From Pseudothermotoga elfii DSM 9442 = NBRC 107921 (lineage in GTDB: Bacteria > Thermotogota > Thermotogae > Thermotogales > DSM-5069): 64,000 bases of DNA. The DNA lies in contig NC_022792.1 of assembly GCF_000504085.1 (NCBI RefSeq), positions 1,702,001-1,766,000 on the forward strand. The letters are read 5' to 3'. The translations under genes and the position numbers were made by a program. The notes under the pieces are model-generated. The model did not search any database and was not told the origin of the DNA. It saw nothing but the letters and a program-made list of their open reading frames with translations. Of the stretch, positions 23,649 to 31,505 are shown piece after piece; the stretch's first letter is position 1, and the number at the start of each line of letters is the position of its first letter.

Positions 23649-24220
23649 TAAGAAACCTCCTGACTCATATCCTTAATAAATTGCTCAAGATTCTCGCCAT
23701 CGTCGGGATAAGATCTAAAAGCTATCTTCACATATGCTTCTACAGAACTCTTTATGGACCTGTCAACTCTTTCAACCACCTTAGTGGCGATATCCTTTTT
23801 TACATCTGTAAGTAAAACAACAAAACTGTCCTCAGAAAATCTTCCCACACTATCCATAGGCACACGGACCGTGCTCTTGAGTATTTTTCCAACACTTGAC
23901 AGGTGCTTTTCGAATTGGTCATTGCAATCAAGCAAGCGGACCATTATTATAGCATAGCTTCTGTTTTCTTCGAAAGCTTTCTGGTGATAATAAGCAATCA
24001 GGCGATTTATATGCTCGGTAGAGTAAACACGTGTTAAAGGATCGATTATCCTGCTTGTACCAATATCTTTGACAAAATCATCATATAACTCGAACTGTTT
24101 TTTTATGAACTGGTTGTATTCCTGAATCATTTGTTCCATCTGTGCATCACGTGCCCGATAATATTCGAGTTGATCCTCCAGAACCTTAATTTTTTTTAGC
24201 AACTCTTCCCGCTCTTCCAT
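23648..24220 (-). CDS. Degenerate GGDEF-domain protein with coiled coil
   Basis: A 190-residue protein. An N-terminal coiled coil (about residues 1-58, with LLKKIKVLEDQLEYYRARDAQ) is followed by a GGDEF-like domain. DPLTRVYSTEHINRLI corresponds to the usual DxLTGLxNR start. The active-site loop reads GRFSEDSFVVLL in place of GG(D/E)EF, and the substrate Asp/Asn contacts are largely lost, so cyclase activity is unlikely. It may be a binding or regulatory remnant. ATG 24220 has AAGGAGG upstream. It is co-transcribed with murA, which raises a link to cell-wall synthesis. Confidence 0.72.
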   Translation of the reverse strand: MEEREELLKKIKVLEDQLEYYRARDAQMEQMIQEYNQFIKKQFELYDDFVKDIGTSRIIDPLTRVYSTEHINRLIAYYHQKAFEENRSYAIIMVRLLDCNDQFEKHLSSVGKILKSTVRVPMDSVGRFSEDSFVVLLTDVKKDIATKVVERVDRSIKSSVEAYVKIAFRSYPDDGENLEQFIKDMSQEVS

Positions 24221-24331
24221 TTGAACGCCTCCTTGAAAAACCATCTCTTGGTATATAATAACATCGAAATAGTTCAATCTGCTCTCAACATTTTCAACTA
24301 ATTTCCGATTTTTCCCATAGGGGGAGATATT

Positions 24332-26374
24332 ATGAAAAGATTGATTTTAGTAATTTTTGTAGCTGCTGTTATAGCTTTGGTAATTTCTTGCGGTTCACCT
24401 GTTGTTACAAACCAACCTCCTGAATTTATTTCATCTTACCCGGAAAATGGAGTTTCAGATGTGCCTACAGACACAACGCTGCATTGGGAATTCAAAGATC
24501 CTGAAAATGATCCTCTTTCATATACTGTCAAAATCGGTATGAGTGAAGACGATCTCATAGAAAAATACAATGGAACAAAAAACGAGTATAAGCCACAGCT
24601 GGAACCTTCAAAAACTTACTACTGGCAAATAATCGCAGATGATACGAAAAATAAATCTACATCAAAAATTATGCAATTTTCTACAGTAAAAGTTAATGCA
24701 AGCCCAGAAAAGCCGAAGCTAATTTACCCAGTGGGTGTACAGAACGTAAACTATAGCTCAGTAACTTTTGAATGGAGCTGCGTTGATCCAGATAAAGATC
24801 CACTAAAATTTGAACTTTATATCAACGGAACATTCGTTGCAACTGCAACAAACGGCAGATATACTAAAACAAATTTTCAGCCTGATACAGAATATAGCTG
24901 GTATGTAAAAGCCTTCGATGGAGAATATACTTCTCAAAGCGATGTGGTTTCCTTCAAAACAGCTATGATTGGCGAGAACAGAGCGCCAAATACACCCCAA
25001 TTGATATCTCCACCAGATGGTGCTCAATCTTTGGAAATTCCCGTAAATCTTCAATGGAGCTGTTCTGACCCCGATGAGGATAATCTGACTTACGAAGTAT
25101 ATTTAGAAGATCACCTTGAAAGCACAACTTCTGACAGCAGCTATATTTTGAGCAACCTCTCTCCAAACACCACTTACAGGTGGTACCTGAAAGTGAGTGA
25201 TGGAACAAATCAGATTACTGGGCCTGTTTGGGAATTCACAACTAAGGGCATTCCAAATAATCCCCCAGAGCAACCTGCTAACCCTTCACCAGAAGATAAT
25301 TCAAATGTTTATCAGACAGAAGTGACTCTTAGCTGGTCATGCTTTGATCAGGACAACGACAAATTATTCTACAATGTTTACTTTGGTGAAAGCTCAAATC
25401 CACCTCTGATCCGTCAAAACATAGAAAATTCAGCGGTTGTGATTCAGGATCTTGAAACTGGAAAAAGATATTTCTGGAAGGTAGTGGCAACAGACGGATC
25501 AACATCAACAGAAGGGCCATTATGGACATTCGATGTTGCCTCTGAAGACGAAGGGGCAATACTGTTAGCACTGACAGACAGTGGCGTTCATAAATTGGAT
25601 TTTTCAAGCCTTGCAAATCCATCAACAAGTGAGATAGCAACTTTCACTGGAAATGATATATGTTACTATGACGACACATTATATGTTATAGGGAATACAC
25701 TGAATATTTTGCAAGATTCGTCTTTAGCAACTTCGACTTTTGGAGGAAACTATATATCTGTATCAACACTGATCCCACTTCAGAGAATCATTGCAGGAGA
25801 ACTTTACGCAATTGTTACTGACGAAAGCAGTATTTCGTTGCTCGATGTGTCTGATCCAGAAAATGTTTCTCATATAAGCTCGCTTCCAATACAAGGAGAA
25901 GGCAGGATCTTTGTGCAAGGGGAGAAAATATTTGTCTGTAGCAGTAACAGTTTGAAAATCATAGATGCTACGATACCTCAGGAAATAAATGAAGAAGAAA
26001 CCATTCCATGTGAGGCAAAAGATGTTGTGGTAGTGGATAATTATTGTTATGTCCTCACATCAGATAGAGTTCTGAAAATAAATATCGGAACGCTTGAAGA
26101 AGCCGGGCAGTTTGAGATTGACGGGGAAGGCAAAAGAATAAGGTATGGATCAGGTTATATCTATGTTTTAACAAACAGTAAGTTGATGAAATTAAATGAA
26201 AACCTCTCAAAGGAAGATGAAGTTGATGTCATTGGCGAAACATTCATAACAACCTCAGAACAAATCTACCTGTCTTATCAAAATACGGTCACAATCTTTG
26301 ACAACAATTTTAACGAGATAAAACGGCAATCTTTTAATACAGGAAATATAAAAGAGCTAATACTGCCTTACTGA
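24332..26374 (+). CDS. Lipoprotein with four fibronectin-III domains and a beta-propeller-like tail
   Basis: A 680-residue surface lipoprotein. The signal peptide ends in the lipobox VISCG (Cys near residue 20). Four fibronectin type III-like domains (about 28-125, 126-215, 220-306 and 310-404) share LxWxCxDxDxDxLxYxVY, YxLxPxTTYxWxVxAxDG and a closing FxT. The C-terminal 270 residues hold LVIVD-like propeller repeats (ISLLDVSDPENVSHISSLPIQG, LKIIDATIPQEINEEETIPCE). Such proteins usually act in adhesion or polysaccharide binding at the surface; no catalytic domain is visible. It starts 14 bases after a GGGGGAG region at 24318. Confidence 0.8.
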   Translation: MKRLILVIFVAAVIALVISCGSPVVTNQPPEFISSYPENGVSDVPTDTTLHWEFKDPENDPLSYTVKIGMSEDDLIEKYNGTKNEYKPQLEPSKTYYWQIIADDTKNKSTSKIMQFSTVKVNASPEKPKLIYPVGVQNVNYSSVTFEWSCVDPDKDPLKFELYINGTFVATATNGRYTKTNFQPDTEYSWYVKAFDGEYTSQSDVVSFKTAMIGENRAPNTPQLISPPDGAQSLEIPVNLQWSCSDPDEDNLTYEVYLEDHLESTTSDSSYILSNLSPNTTYRWYLKVSDGTNQITGPVWEFTTKGIPNNPPEQPANPSPEDNSNVYQTEVTLSWSCFDQDNDKLFYNVYFGESSNPPLIRQNIENSAVVIQDLETGKRYFWKVVATDGSTSTEGPLWTFDVASEDEGAILLALTDSGVHKLDFSSLANPSTSEIATFTGNDICYYDDTLYVIGNTLNILQDSSLATSTFGGNYISVSTLIPLQRIIAGELYAIVTDESSISLLDVSDPENVSHISSLPIQGEGRIFVQGEKIFVCSSNSLKIIDATIPQEINEEETIPCEAKDVVVVDNYCYVLTSDRVLKINIGTLEEAGQFEIDGEGKRIRYGSGYIYVLTNSKLMKLNENLSKEDEVDVIGETFITTSEQIYLSYQNTVTIFDNNFNEIKRQSFNTGNIKELILPY

Positions 26375-26388
26375 AAAATAAAAGCAAG

Positions 26389-26416
26389 TTGACTGATACA
26401 AATTGTGTGATATGAT
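26389..26416 (+). promoter_or_regulatory. rpmE promoter
   Basis: TTGACT (26389-26394) and TATGAT (26411-26416) are separated by 16 bases. Transcription would begin near 26423, about 36 bases before the L31 start. Confidence 0.65.
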
Positions 26417-26458
26417 TGATAAGGTATGAAAAGACAATTTTCAAGAGGTGATAATGCA

Positions 26459-26674
26459 GTGAAGGAGAAAATTCATCCGGAGATGAAACTTGTCACGGTA
26501 AAATGTGCTTGTGGCGCAGAGCATAAATTCTATACCACACTCGAGAATGTTAGAATTGACGTTTGCTCAAACTGCCATCCTTTATACAAAGGTATGAGTG
26601 GCGCAAGTCTTGTTATAGACAGCGAAGGTAGAATTGAAAAGTTCCGCCGCAAATATAAAGATCAGCAATATTGA
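26459..26674 (+). CDS. rpmE: 50S ribosomal protein L31 (zinc-binding type)
   Basis: A 71-residue L31 with [20 protein letters not shown], then [16 protein letters not shown]. Cysteines in CACG and CSNC show the zinc-containing (C+) form, consistent with no need for a zinc-free paralogue in this region. GTG 26459 has GAGGTG eight bases upstream; the upstream in-frame ATG at 26426 would add residues unlike the family. An S1 RNA-binding protein follows after 32 bases. Confidence 0.95.
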   Translation: MKEKIHPEMKLVTVKCACGAEHKFYTTLENVRIDVCSNCHPLYKGMSGASLVIDSEGRIEKFRRKYKDQQY

Positions 26675-26706
26675 GAAGCCATAAATTCTTCGAGGAGGGG
26701 CATTTT

Positions 26707-27060
26707 GTGACAAAGGTTGGAGATGTTGTGAAAAGCAAAGTAACTCAAATAACCAAATTTGGAGCAATAGTTACACTTGAGAATGGAGAAGCTGGTTTTA
26801 TCCACATTTCCAAAATAGCAAATCAGTACGTTAAGAACGTGGAAGATTTTCTCAAGCAAGGTCAGGAAGTAACGGCAAAAATTATTGGAAAAACCAAGGA
26901 TGGAAAATGGGAATTGTCCCTGAAAGAGCAGAAAGAGTCTGATCAAAAGGGTTCTGGCAAAGCTGATTTCGAGAGAAAACTCGCAAAATTCATGAAGGAA
27001 AGCGAAAGAAAAATGGCGGAATATCGAAAGAGAGTAGAGAAAAAGGGTGGGAGGTTCTAA
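26707..27060 (+). CDS. S1-domain RNA-binding protein (YabR/GSP13-like)
   Basis: A 117-residue protein with one S1 domain (residues 1-75: KVGDVVKSKVTQITKFGAIVTLENGEAGFIHISKI, then GKTKDGKWELSLK). A highly charged Lys/Arg/Glu C-terminal tail (about 80-117) follows, as in general stress protein 13-type ribosome-associated proteins. GTG 26707 has GAGGAGGGG upstream. It probably binds ribosomes or mRNA and is co-transcribed with rpmE. Its last four bases overlap the convergent L,D-transpeptidase gene. Confidence 0.8.
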   Translation: MTKVGDVVKSKVTQITKFGAIVTLENGEAGFIHISKIANQYVKNVEDFLKQGQEVTAKIIGKTKDGKWELSLKEQKESDQKGSGKADFERKLAKFMKESERKMAEYRKRVEKKGGRF

Positions 27061-28256
27061 AGCAAATCTTCCAGTTTTTTCGGAAAAGCTTCCATACTTT
27101 TTATGACGATTACCTTAGTACCAAGATCAATGAAAGCATCTAAGGTTTCTATATCTTGATTCAGCATTCGTATACAGCCGTGGGAAATTCTTTTTCCAAT
27201 TTCCCACGGTTTTGTTGTGCCGTGTATACCGTAAGTCGGATTCGAGAGTTGCAAATATCTCGTACCAAGACCATTTATAGGCGAACGTGGAGGTATATAT
27301 TCTCCATACCAGTATAATGCTGGATCAATTTCTTTTTTTACAATCCAGTACACGCCGGGTGGTGTGGTATCGCTTTTTCCAATAGCCACAGGAAATGATT
27401 TCACAAGCGTGCCATTGTAATACAAAGCGAGGCGGGCTACTGTGGTGTTAACCACAATTGTTGTTAAAGACGCATCAAATCTAACTTTCGCGAGCTTCAA
27501 TATCTGCCCGGAAATAATCTTGCTTCCATCCTGCAAGCCGTTAACTAACTCAAGATCAGCTGTTCTAAGATTATACATATTGGCTATGGACCAGAGTGTC
27601 TCACCAGGTTTGACAGTGTGCTGGTAAGGTGGTACATATTCTGCAAAAAAAGGAACCGTGTTTCCTCTCAAAAAATTTGCGATACCATTGAAAACAAATA
27701 CGTCTCTGCTTAATGTCTTCTTTAGCCCATGTGGTAAAAGGAATTCTAAATCTATTTTGTGAATGCCATCTTTCAACCCGGTATCTGTATAGAGATATAA
27801 AAGATTTGAAAATCTGAATTTTTTGAAAGACAAACCCTGAAATTCACATCCAGTGAATAGCCACTTTTCGGGAATTTTTACGATAACATACATTCTTCTT
27901 TTCTCTGTATCTGTAAACAAAAAGATATCTGGATTGGATCTGTAACAAGAGATATTTAAAACAGGTGGATTTGTTCCTTTCATTATATTGCCGAATACAT
28001 TTTCACCAAAAACTTCTGGCACAATCCAGTCTGTTTTGGAAACATCAAACAAAACATTCATATCGCTGTCCAATTTGGCAAGCCTGTGGCCTGTCTGTGA
28101 AAAGATATAAATTCTCTGCATTTTTGCAGGTGTGTAAAGAGGTTTTATCTTCAGAGTAATTAAATCATTCTCAAAAGAATCAACTATTACCTCGTGATCT
28201 ACTCCAAAAATCAGCAAGTTCAGTAAGAACAGCAAGAGCAATACGCTCTTTTTCAT
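27057..28256 (-). CDS. LysM and L,D-transpeptidase (YkuD) exported protein
   Basis: A 399-residue protein. After a signal peptide (about residues 1-20, MKKSVLLLLFLLNLLIFG) comes a beta-rich region of about 190 residues without a recognised domain. A LysM domain follows (YQHTVKPGETLWSIANMYNLRTADLELVNG, about 210-255), then a YkuD catalytic domain with IHGTTKPWEIGKRISHGCIRM and the nucleophile Cys near 361. It should form or edit 3-3 cross-links in peptidoglycan in the periplasm. ATG 28256 lies 77 bases inside the end of coaBC, an unusually long same-strand overlap. Confidence 0.88.
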   Translation of the reverse strand: MKKSVLLLLFLLNLLIFGVDHEVIVDSFENDLITLKIKPLYTPAKMQRIYIFSQTGHRLAKLDSDMNVLFDVSKTDWIVPEVFGENVFGNIMKGTNPPVLNISCYRSNPDIFLFTDTEKRRMYVIVKIPEKWLFTGCEFQGLSFKKFRFSNLLYLYTDTGLKDGIHKIDLEFLLPHGLKKTLSRDVFVFNGIANFLRGNTVPFFAEYVPPYQHTVKPGETLWSIANMYNLRTADLELVNGLQDGSKIISGQILKLAKVRFDASLTTIVVNTTVARLALYYNGTLVKSFPVAIGKSDTTPPGVYWIVKKEIDPALYWYGEYIPPRSPINGLGTRYLQLSNPTYGIHGTTKPWEIGKRISHGCIRMLNQDIETLDAFIDLGTKVIVIKSMEAFPKKLEDLL

Positions 28257-29373
28257 CAGGACCAACTCTCTTTAAAGTACCATCCTTCTTTATTATCAAT
28301 ACAGTATTTTTATCACTTCCCATAGCATCAACCTGATTTGCTACTATCATATCCAGATTTTTTCTCTTGAGCTTTTCGATTGCATAATCTTCTAAGGATT
28401 GAGATTCTACGGCAAAACCAACAAGAATTTTTTCACCTTTTTTTCTCCCAAGTTCACCAAGTATATCTACTGTCTTTTTAAAAGATATATTTAATTTATC
28501 TGCCCCTTTTTTAATTTTTATATCACTTTTTTTAGTCGGTGAGTAATCTGCAACAGCAGCGGCCATAATTACTCCATCTGATCTGTTAAATCTTTTTTCT
28601 ACCTCTCTATACATCTGATCTGCACTTTCAACTTTCACAAAATCTTCTACAAAATAAGGGGCAACAAGTGATGTCGGACCTGAAACCAGAGTAACATTTG
28701 CACCAAGTCGAACAGCAACCTTCGCAAGCTCATATCCCATCTTGCCACTGGAACGATTTGAAAGTACCCTCACAGGATCTATACTTTCCCATGTTGGACC
28801 AGCTGTAATAAGGAGATTCATACCTTTTAAAGGCTTTTCAGATGCCAGCACGTATATAGCTTCCTGTACAATTTCATTTTCTGGATACCGGCCACGACCA
28901 GATTCACCGCAGGCCAGATGACCAACCGATGGTTCCAGTACCCACCATCCTCTTTGTTTCATTGCCTGCAAATTATATTGAGTTACCTGGTTTTCATACA
29001 TCCTGTAATTCATCGCAGGTATCAGAAGTTTTCTATCTTTCTCGTACGCAAGGCAGACCATTGTCAAAAGATTATCAGCAAAGCCATTTGCCAGTTTAGC
29101 TATGGTATTTGCAGTTGCAGGAGCAACAACAAGAATATCTGGCCATTTTGAAAGCTCGGTGTGAGGTATCCAGCCATTCCTCACATCAAAAGAATCTTCG
29201 TCTGTATAGACCTCGCAATTACCAACAGCTGAGAAAAGCGTCTTTGAAACAAGTTTCTGGGCGCTCTCAGTCATAATAATTTTCAATTCATGTCCGGCTT
29301 TTCTCAAGGAACTGACAAGCCCGACAACTTTATAAATAGCTATACAGCCCGTCGCTCCTATGAGAATTTTCAT
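28180..29373 (-). CDS. coaBC: Bifunctional phosphopantothenoylcysteine decarboxylase/synthetase
   Basis: A 397-residue CoA-pathway enzyme. The N-terminal CoaC flavoprotein domain (1-175) has the catalytic H71 in HTELSKWPD and the C155 substrate lid HLACGESGRGRYPE. The CoaB domain (about 180-397) contains TAGPTWESIDPVRVLSNRSSGKMGYELA and the lysine-rich IKKGADKLNISFKKTVDIL. Both halves look intact. It follows rpoZ by two bases, the conserved gmk-rpoZ-coaBC order. Other CoA genes in the window are panC and coaE. Confidence 0.95.
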   Translation of the reverse strand: MKILIGATGCIAIYKVVGLVSSLRKAGHELKIIMTESAQKLVSKTLFSAVGNCEVYTDEDSFDVRNGWIPHTELSKWPDILVVAPATANTIAKLANGFADNLLTMVCLAYEKDRKLLIPAMNYRMYENQVTQYNLQAMKQRGWWVLEPSVGHLACGESGRGRYPENEIVQEAIYVLASEKPLKGMNLLITAGPTWESIDPVRVLSNRSSGKMGYELAKVAVRLGANVTLVSGPTSLVAPYFVEDFVKVESADQMYREVEKRFNRSDGVIMAAAVADYSPTKKSDIKIKKGADKLNISFKKTVDILGELGRKKGEKILVGFAVESQSLEDYAIEKLKRKNLDMIVANQVDAMGSDKNTVLIIKKDGTLKRVGPDEKERIALAVLTELADFWSRSRGNS

Positions 29374-29375
29374 AA

Positions 29376-29609
29376 CTACTTCACTTCCGGAAGCAATATT
29401 TTCAATATCTCTTCATTTTTAATCCTGATATACCCTTCCTGCAATTCCTTGAAAGCCATAGAAATTAAATTTCCATCGGGAGTTGTCACATACGCTTTTG
29501 CATACTCCTTTAACGCTTCTGCCCTTTTTGCTACTGCGACTGGTATAGCGTATTTGTAAGGTATTCTCTTAGACAAATAGTCGTAGTTTATCACTGGTTT
29601 ACTCAACAT
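29376..29609 (-). CDS. rpoZ: RNA polymerase omega subunit
   Basis: A 77-residue protein with the omega pattern [26 protein letters not shown] and a C-terminal [17 protein letters not shown] corresponding to the conserved AxxEIxxGKI segment. It helps assemble the beta-prime subunit. ATG 29609 has GGAGGTGG upstream; the longer ORF would add residues from inside gmk. It overlaps gmk by 11 bases and coaBC follows at once. Confidence 0.9.
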   Translation of the reverse strand: MLSKPVINYDYLSKRIPYKYAIPVAVAKRAEALKEYAKAYVTTPDGNLISMAFKELQEGYIRIKNEEILKILLPEVK

Positions 29610-30225
29610 AGCCACCTCCATTTTCAAAAAATTTGTGCATCCCAAGCCTGTCAAGAGCTCTCTTAACTCTTACCTGTTCAGCAACAATTATAGAGCAAAG
29701 TTGATCAACTGATTCCTGAAGATTTTCATTCACTATCAAATATTCGAATTGCGGGATAAAAGACAGCTCTCTTTTTGCATCTTCCAATCTCCGCTCCAAA
29801 TTAGTTTTATCCTCCGTTCCACGCTTTACAAGCCTCTGTTTTAATTCTTCAAAAGAAGGTGGAGCGATGAATATATACACAGCATCCCCGGCTTTTTTCA
29901 TAACCGTCATTGCACCCTGAACATCTATATCCAGAAGAACATTTTTCCCGTTTTCGAGTTGTTCTTCAACAAATTTTTTTAACGTTCCATAGTAGTAACT
30001 GTGCACAACAGCCCACTCGAGAAACTCACCATTCTCCACCATTTTCATAAATGAAGGCTCACTGACAAAAAAGTAATCTTTTCCGTCAATTTCACCAGGC
30101 CTTTTAGGTCTTGTTGTACAGGACACAGAAAAAACGATATTTTTTACTTTTTTAAGAGTTAACTCGATAATGGAGGTTTTTCCGACTCCTGATGGTCCGC
30201 TGACGACATACAGAACTCCTTTCAC
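29599..30225 (-). CDS. gmk: Guanylate kinase
   Basis: A 208-residue nucleotide kinase that phosphorylates GMP to GDP. The P-loop is [14 protein letters not shown] (about 8-21). GMP-binding residues lie in [20 protein letters not shown], and the catalytic/lid region is [22 protein letters not shown]. Length is typical. It lies between a RemA-like gene and rpoZ, the order seen in many Firmicutes and Thermotogota. Confidence 0.96.
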   Translation of the reverse strand: MKGVLYVVSGPSGVGKTSIIELTLKKVKNIVFSVSCTTRPKRPGEIDGKDYFFVSEPSFMKMVENGEFLEWAVVHSYYYGTLKKFVEEQLENGKNVLLDIDVQGAMTVMKKAGDAVYIFIAPPSFEELKQRLVKRGTEDKTNLERRLEDAKRELSFIPQFEYLIVNENLQESVDQLCSIIVAEQVRVKRALDRLGMHKFFENGGGYVE

Positions 30226-30229
30226 CTTC

Positions 30230-30505
30230 TTACCTCACTTTGTTCAAATTTTCTTCTATCTCTATCATAGATTGCTTGAATCTCTGAGCTATCGTCTCAG
30301 GCTGGATAGCGCTCAATATTATGTGATTGCTATCGGTGATCAATATTGCGCGCGTTTTCCTTCCGTAGGTTGCATCAATCAATTTTCCTTCATCTTTTGC
30401 CTCATCTTTGAGTCTTTTCAATGGTGCAGATTCAGGATTTACAATGGCAATAACACGATCCCCAGAAATTACATTCCCAAAACCAATGTTAATCAAACCA
30501 TACAT
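30230..30505 (-). CDS. RemA family protein (DUF370)
   Basis: A 91-residue protein starting [28 protein letters not shown], the DUF370/RemA signature, with a later [27 protein letters not shown]. In Bacillus, RemA is a DNA-binding regulator that forms rings and controls biofilm-matrix and osmoprotection genes. In the gmk operon of other phyla the role is not known. ATG 30505 has GGAGGTG about nine bases upstream; GTG/ATG codons four residues earlier are less likely. Confidence 0.88.
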   Translation of the reverse strand: MYGLINIGFGNVISGDRVIAIVNPESAPLKRLKDEAKDEGKLIDATYGRKTRAILITDSNHIILSAIQPETIAQRFKQSMIEIEENLNKVR

Positions 30506-30529
30506 TGCGGACCACACCTCCTGAGAAAA

Positions 30530-31408
30530 TCATTCAATATTTTGGACCTGTTCCCTGAACTGAGATACCAACACCTTCATTTTTAAAGCAAAATCTGAAA
30601 TTTCCTGACTCTGGGATTTAGAGAGAATTGTGTTGACTTCTCTAAGCATCTCTTGAGCAAGGAAATCCAAGTGATTACCCATAGGCTCATCAGATGACAG
30701 AAGTTTAACAGCTTTTTCAACATGGCTGGCAAGTCTTGTAAGCTCTTCCCTAATATCCGCCCTCTGAACCAAAAATGCGACTGAATTCTCGAGCAGGGTA
30801 TCATTTAGCTGAACTTCATCGCTCAACAATCTTCTTACATCCTGAATGATCTTTTCTTTAATTTTTTGTTGCATACTTTCAGCGAGATTTGATACCCTTT
30901 CACAGAGATCTTTTATCTGGTCGAGTATCGCAAGCAAATCTCCTGCAAGTTTCGAACCTTCATTTGACCTATCTCTGTTAAGTTCAGTAAGAGCGCATTT
31001 AAGAACTTCCTCAATCAATGAGAAAATTTCCTTTTCCTGCTGTTGAGAAAGCTCAAACCTGATAAGATCTTTGAATCTCAAAAGATTATCTAAATTAACA
31101 GGTTCTGGTATACCAAGTTCATTCACCAGACTTTCAAGTGCATCATAATAACTCTTTGCAAGACCTGTATCTATTTTAACTGCATTTGAAGGTGAGAGAA
31201 ATTCTACAAAAATTCTCAGAGATACCTTGCCTCTTTTAATAAATTCTTTGACAGAATCTATCAATTGATTCTCGCGACCAAGCATAAACGATGGAGACTG
31301 AATATCCACCGTAAAATATCTTGAATTTAAAGATTTTAACTCACATTGAATCCGATAGCTGTCTGTAATCTTTTCACATCTTGCATAACCCGTCATACTC
31401 TTTGGCAA
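30530..31408 (-). CDS. yicC: YicC family endoribonuclease
   Basis: A 292-residue YicC protein: SMTGYARCEKITDSYRIQCELKSLNSRYFTVDI at the N-terminus (YicC_N), and the C-terminal DUF1732 domain with ADIREELTRLASHVEKAVKLL, GNHLDFLAQEMLREVNTILSKSQ and the final VLVSQFREQVQNIE. In E. coli, YicC is reported as an RNA-cleaving enzyme. It heads the yicC-remA-gmk-rpoZ-coaBC operon. Start TTG 31408 follows AGGTGGGG, with an extended -10 promoter 21 bases upstream. Confidence 0.93.
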   Translation of the reverse strand: MPKSMTGYARCEKITDSYRIQCELKSLNSRYFTVDIQSPSFMLGRENQLIDSVKEFIKRGKVSLRIFVEFLSPSNAVKIDTGLAKSYYDALESLVNELGIPEPVNLDNLLRFKDLIRFELSQQQEKEIFSLIEEVLKCALTELNRDRSNEGSKLAGDLLAILDQIKDLCERVSNLAESMQQKIKEKIIQDVRRLLSDEVQLNDTLLENSVAFLVQRADIREELTRLASHVEKAVKLLSSDEPMGNHLDFLAQEMLREVNTILSKSQSQEISDFALKMKVLVSQFREQVQNIE

Positions 31409-31428
31409 AATATCCCCACCTTTGACTG

Positions 31429-31437
31429 ATTATACCA
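31429..31437 (-). promoter_or_regulatory. Extended -10 promoter of the yicC operon
   Basis: The minus strand reads TGGTATAAT (31437-31429), an extended -10 (TGnTATAAT) with no good -35. Transcription would begin near 31422, leaving a short leader of about 14 bases before yicC. The remaining 97-base gap shows no other feature, including no clear terminator for bamA. Confidence 0.55.
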
Positions 31438-31505
31438 TTTCTCGGCTCGGTAAAACCTTTTACATTTAGAAAATAATTCATATCTCTTCATAACTTGCTT
31501 TTTCT

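Noticed and set aside
24278-24331. A promoter before the FnIII lipoprotein
   Set aside because: No -10/-35 pair with acceptable spacing could be seen in the 54-base gap to the divergent gene.
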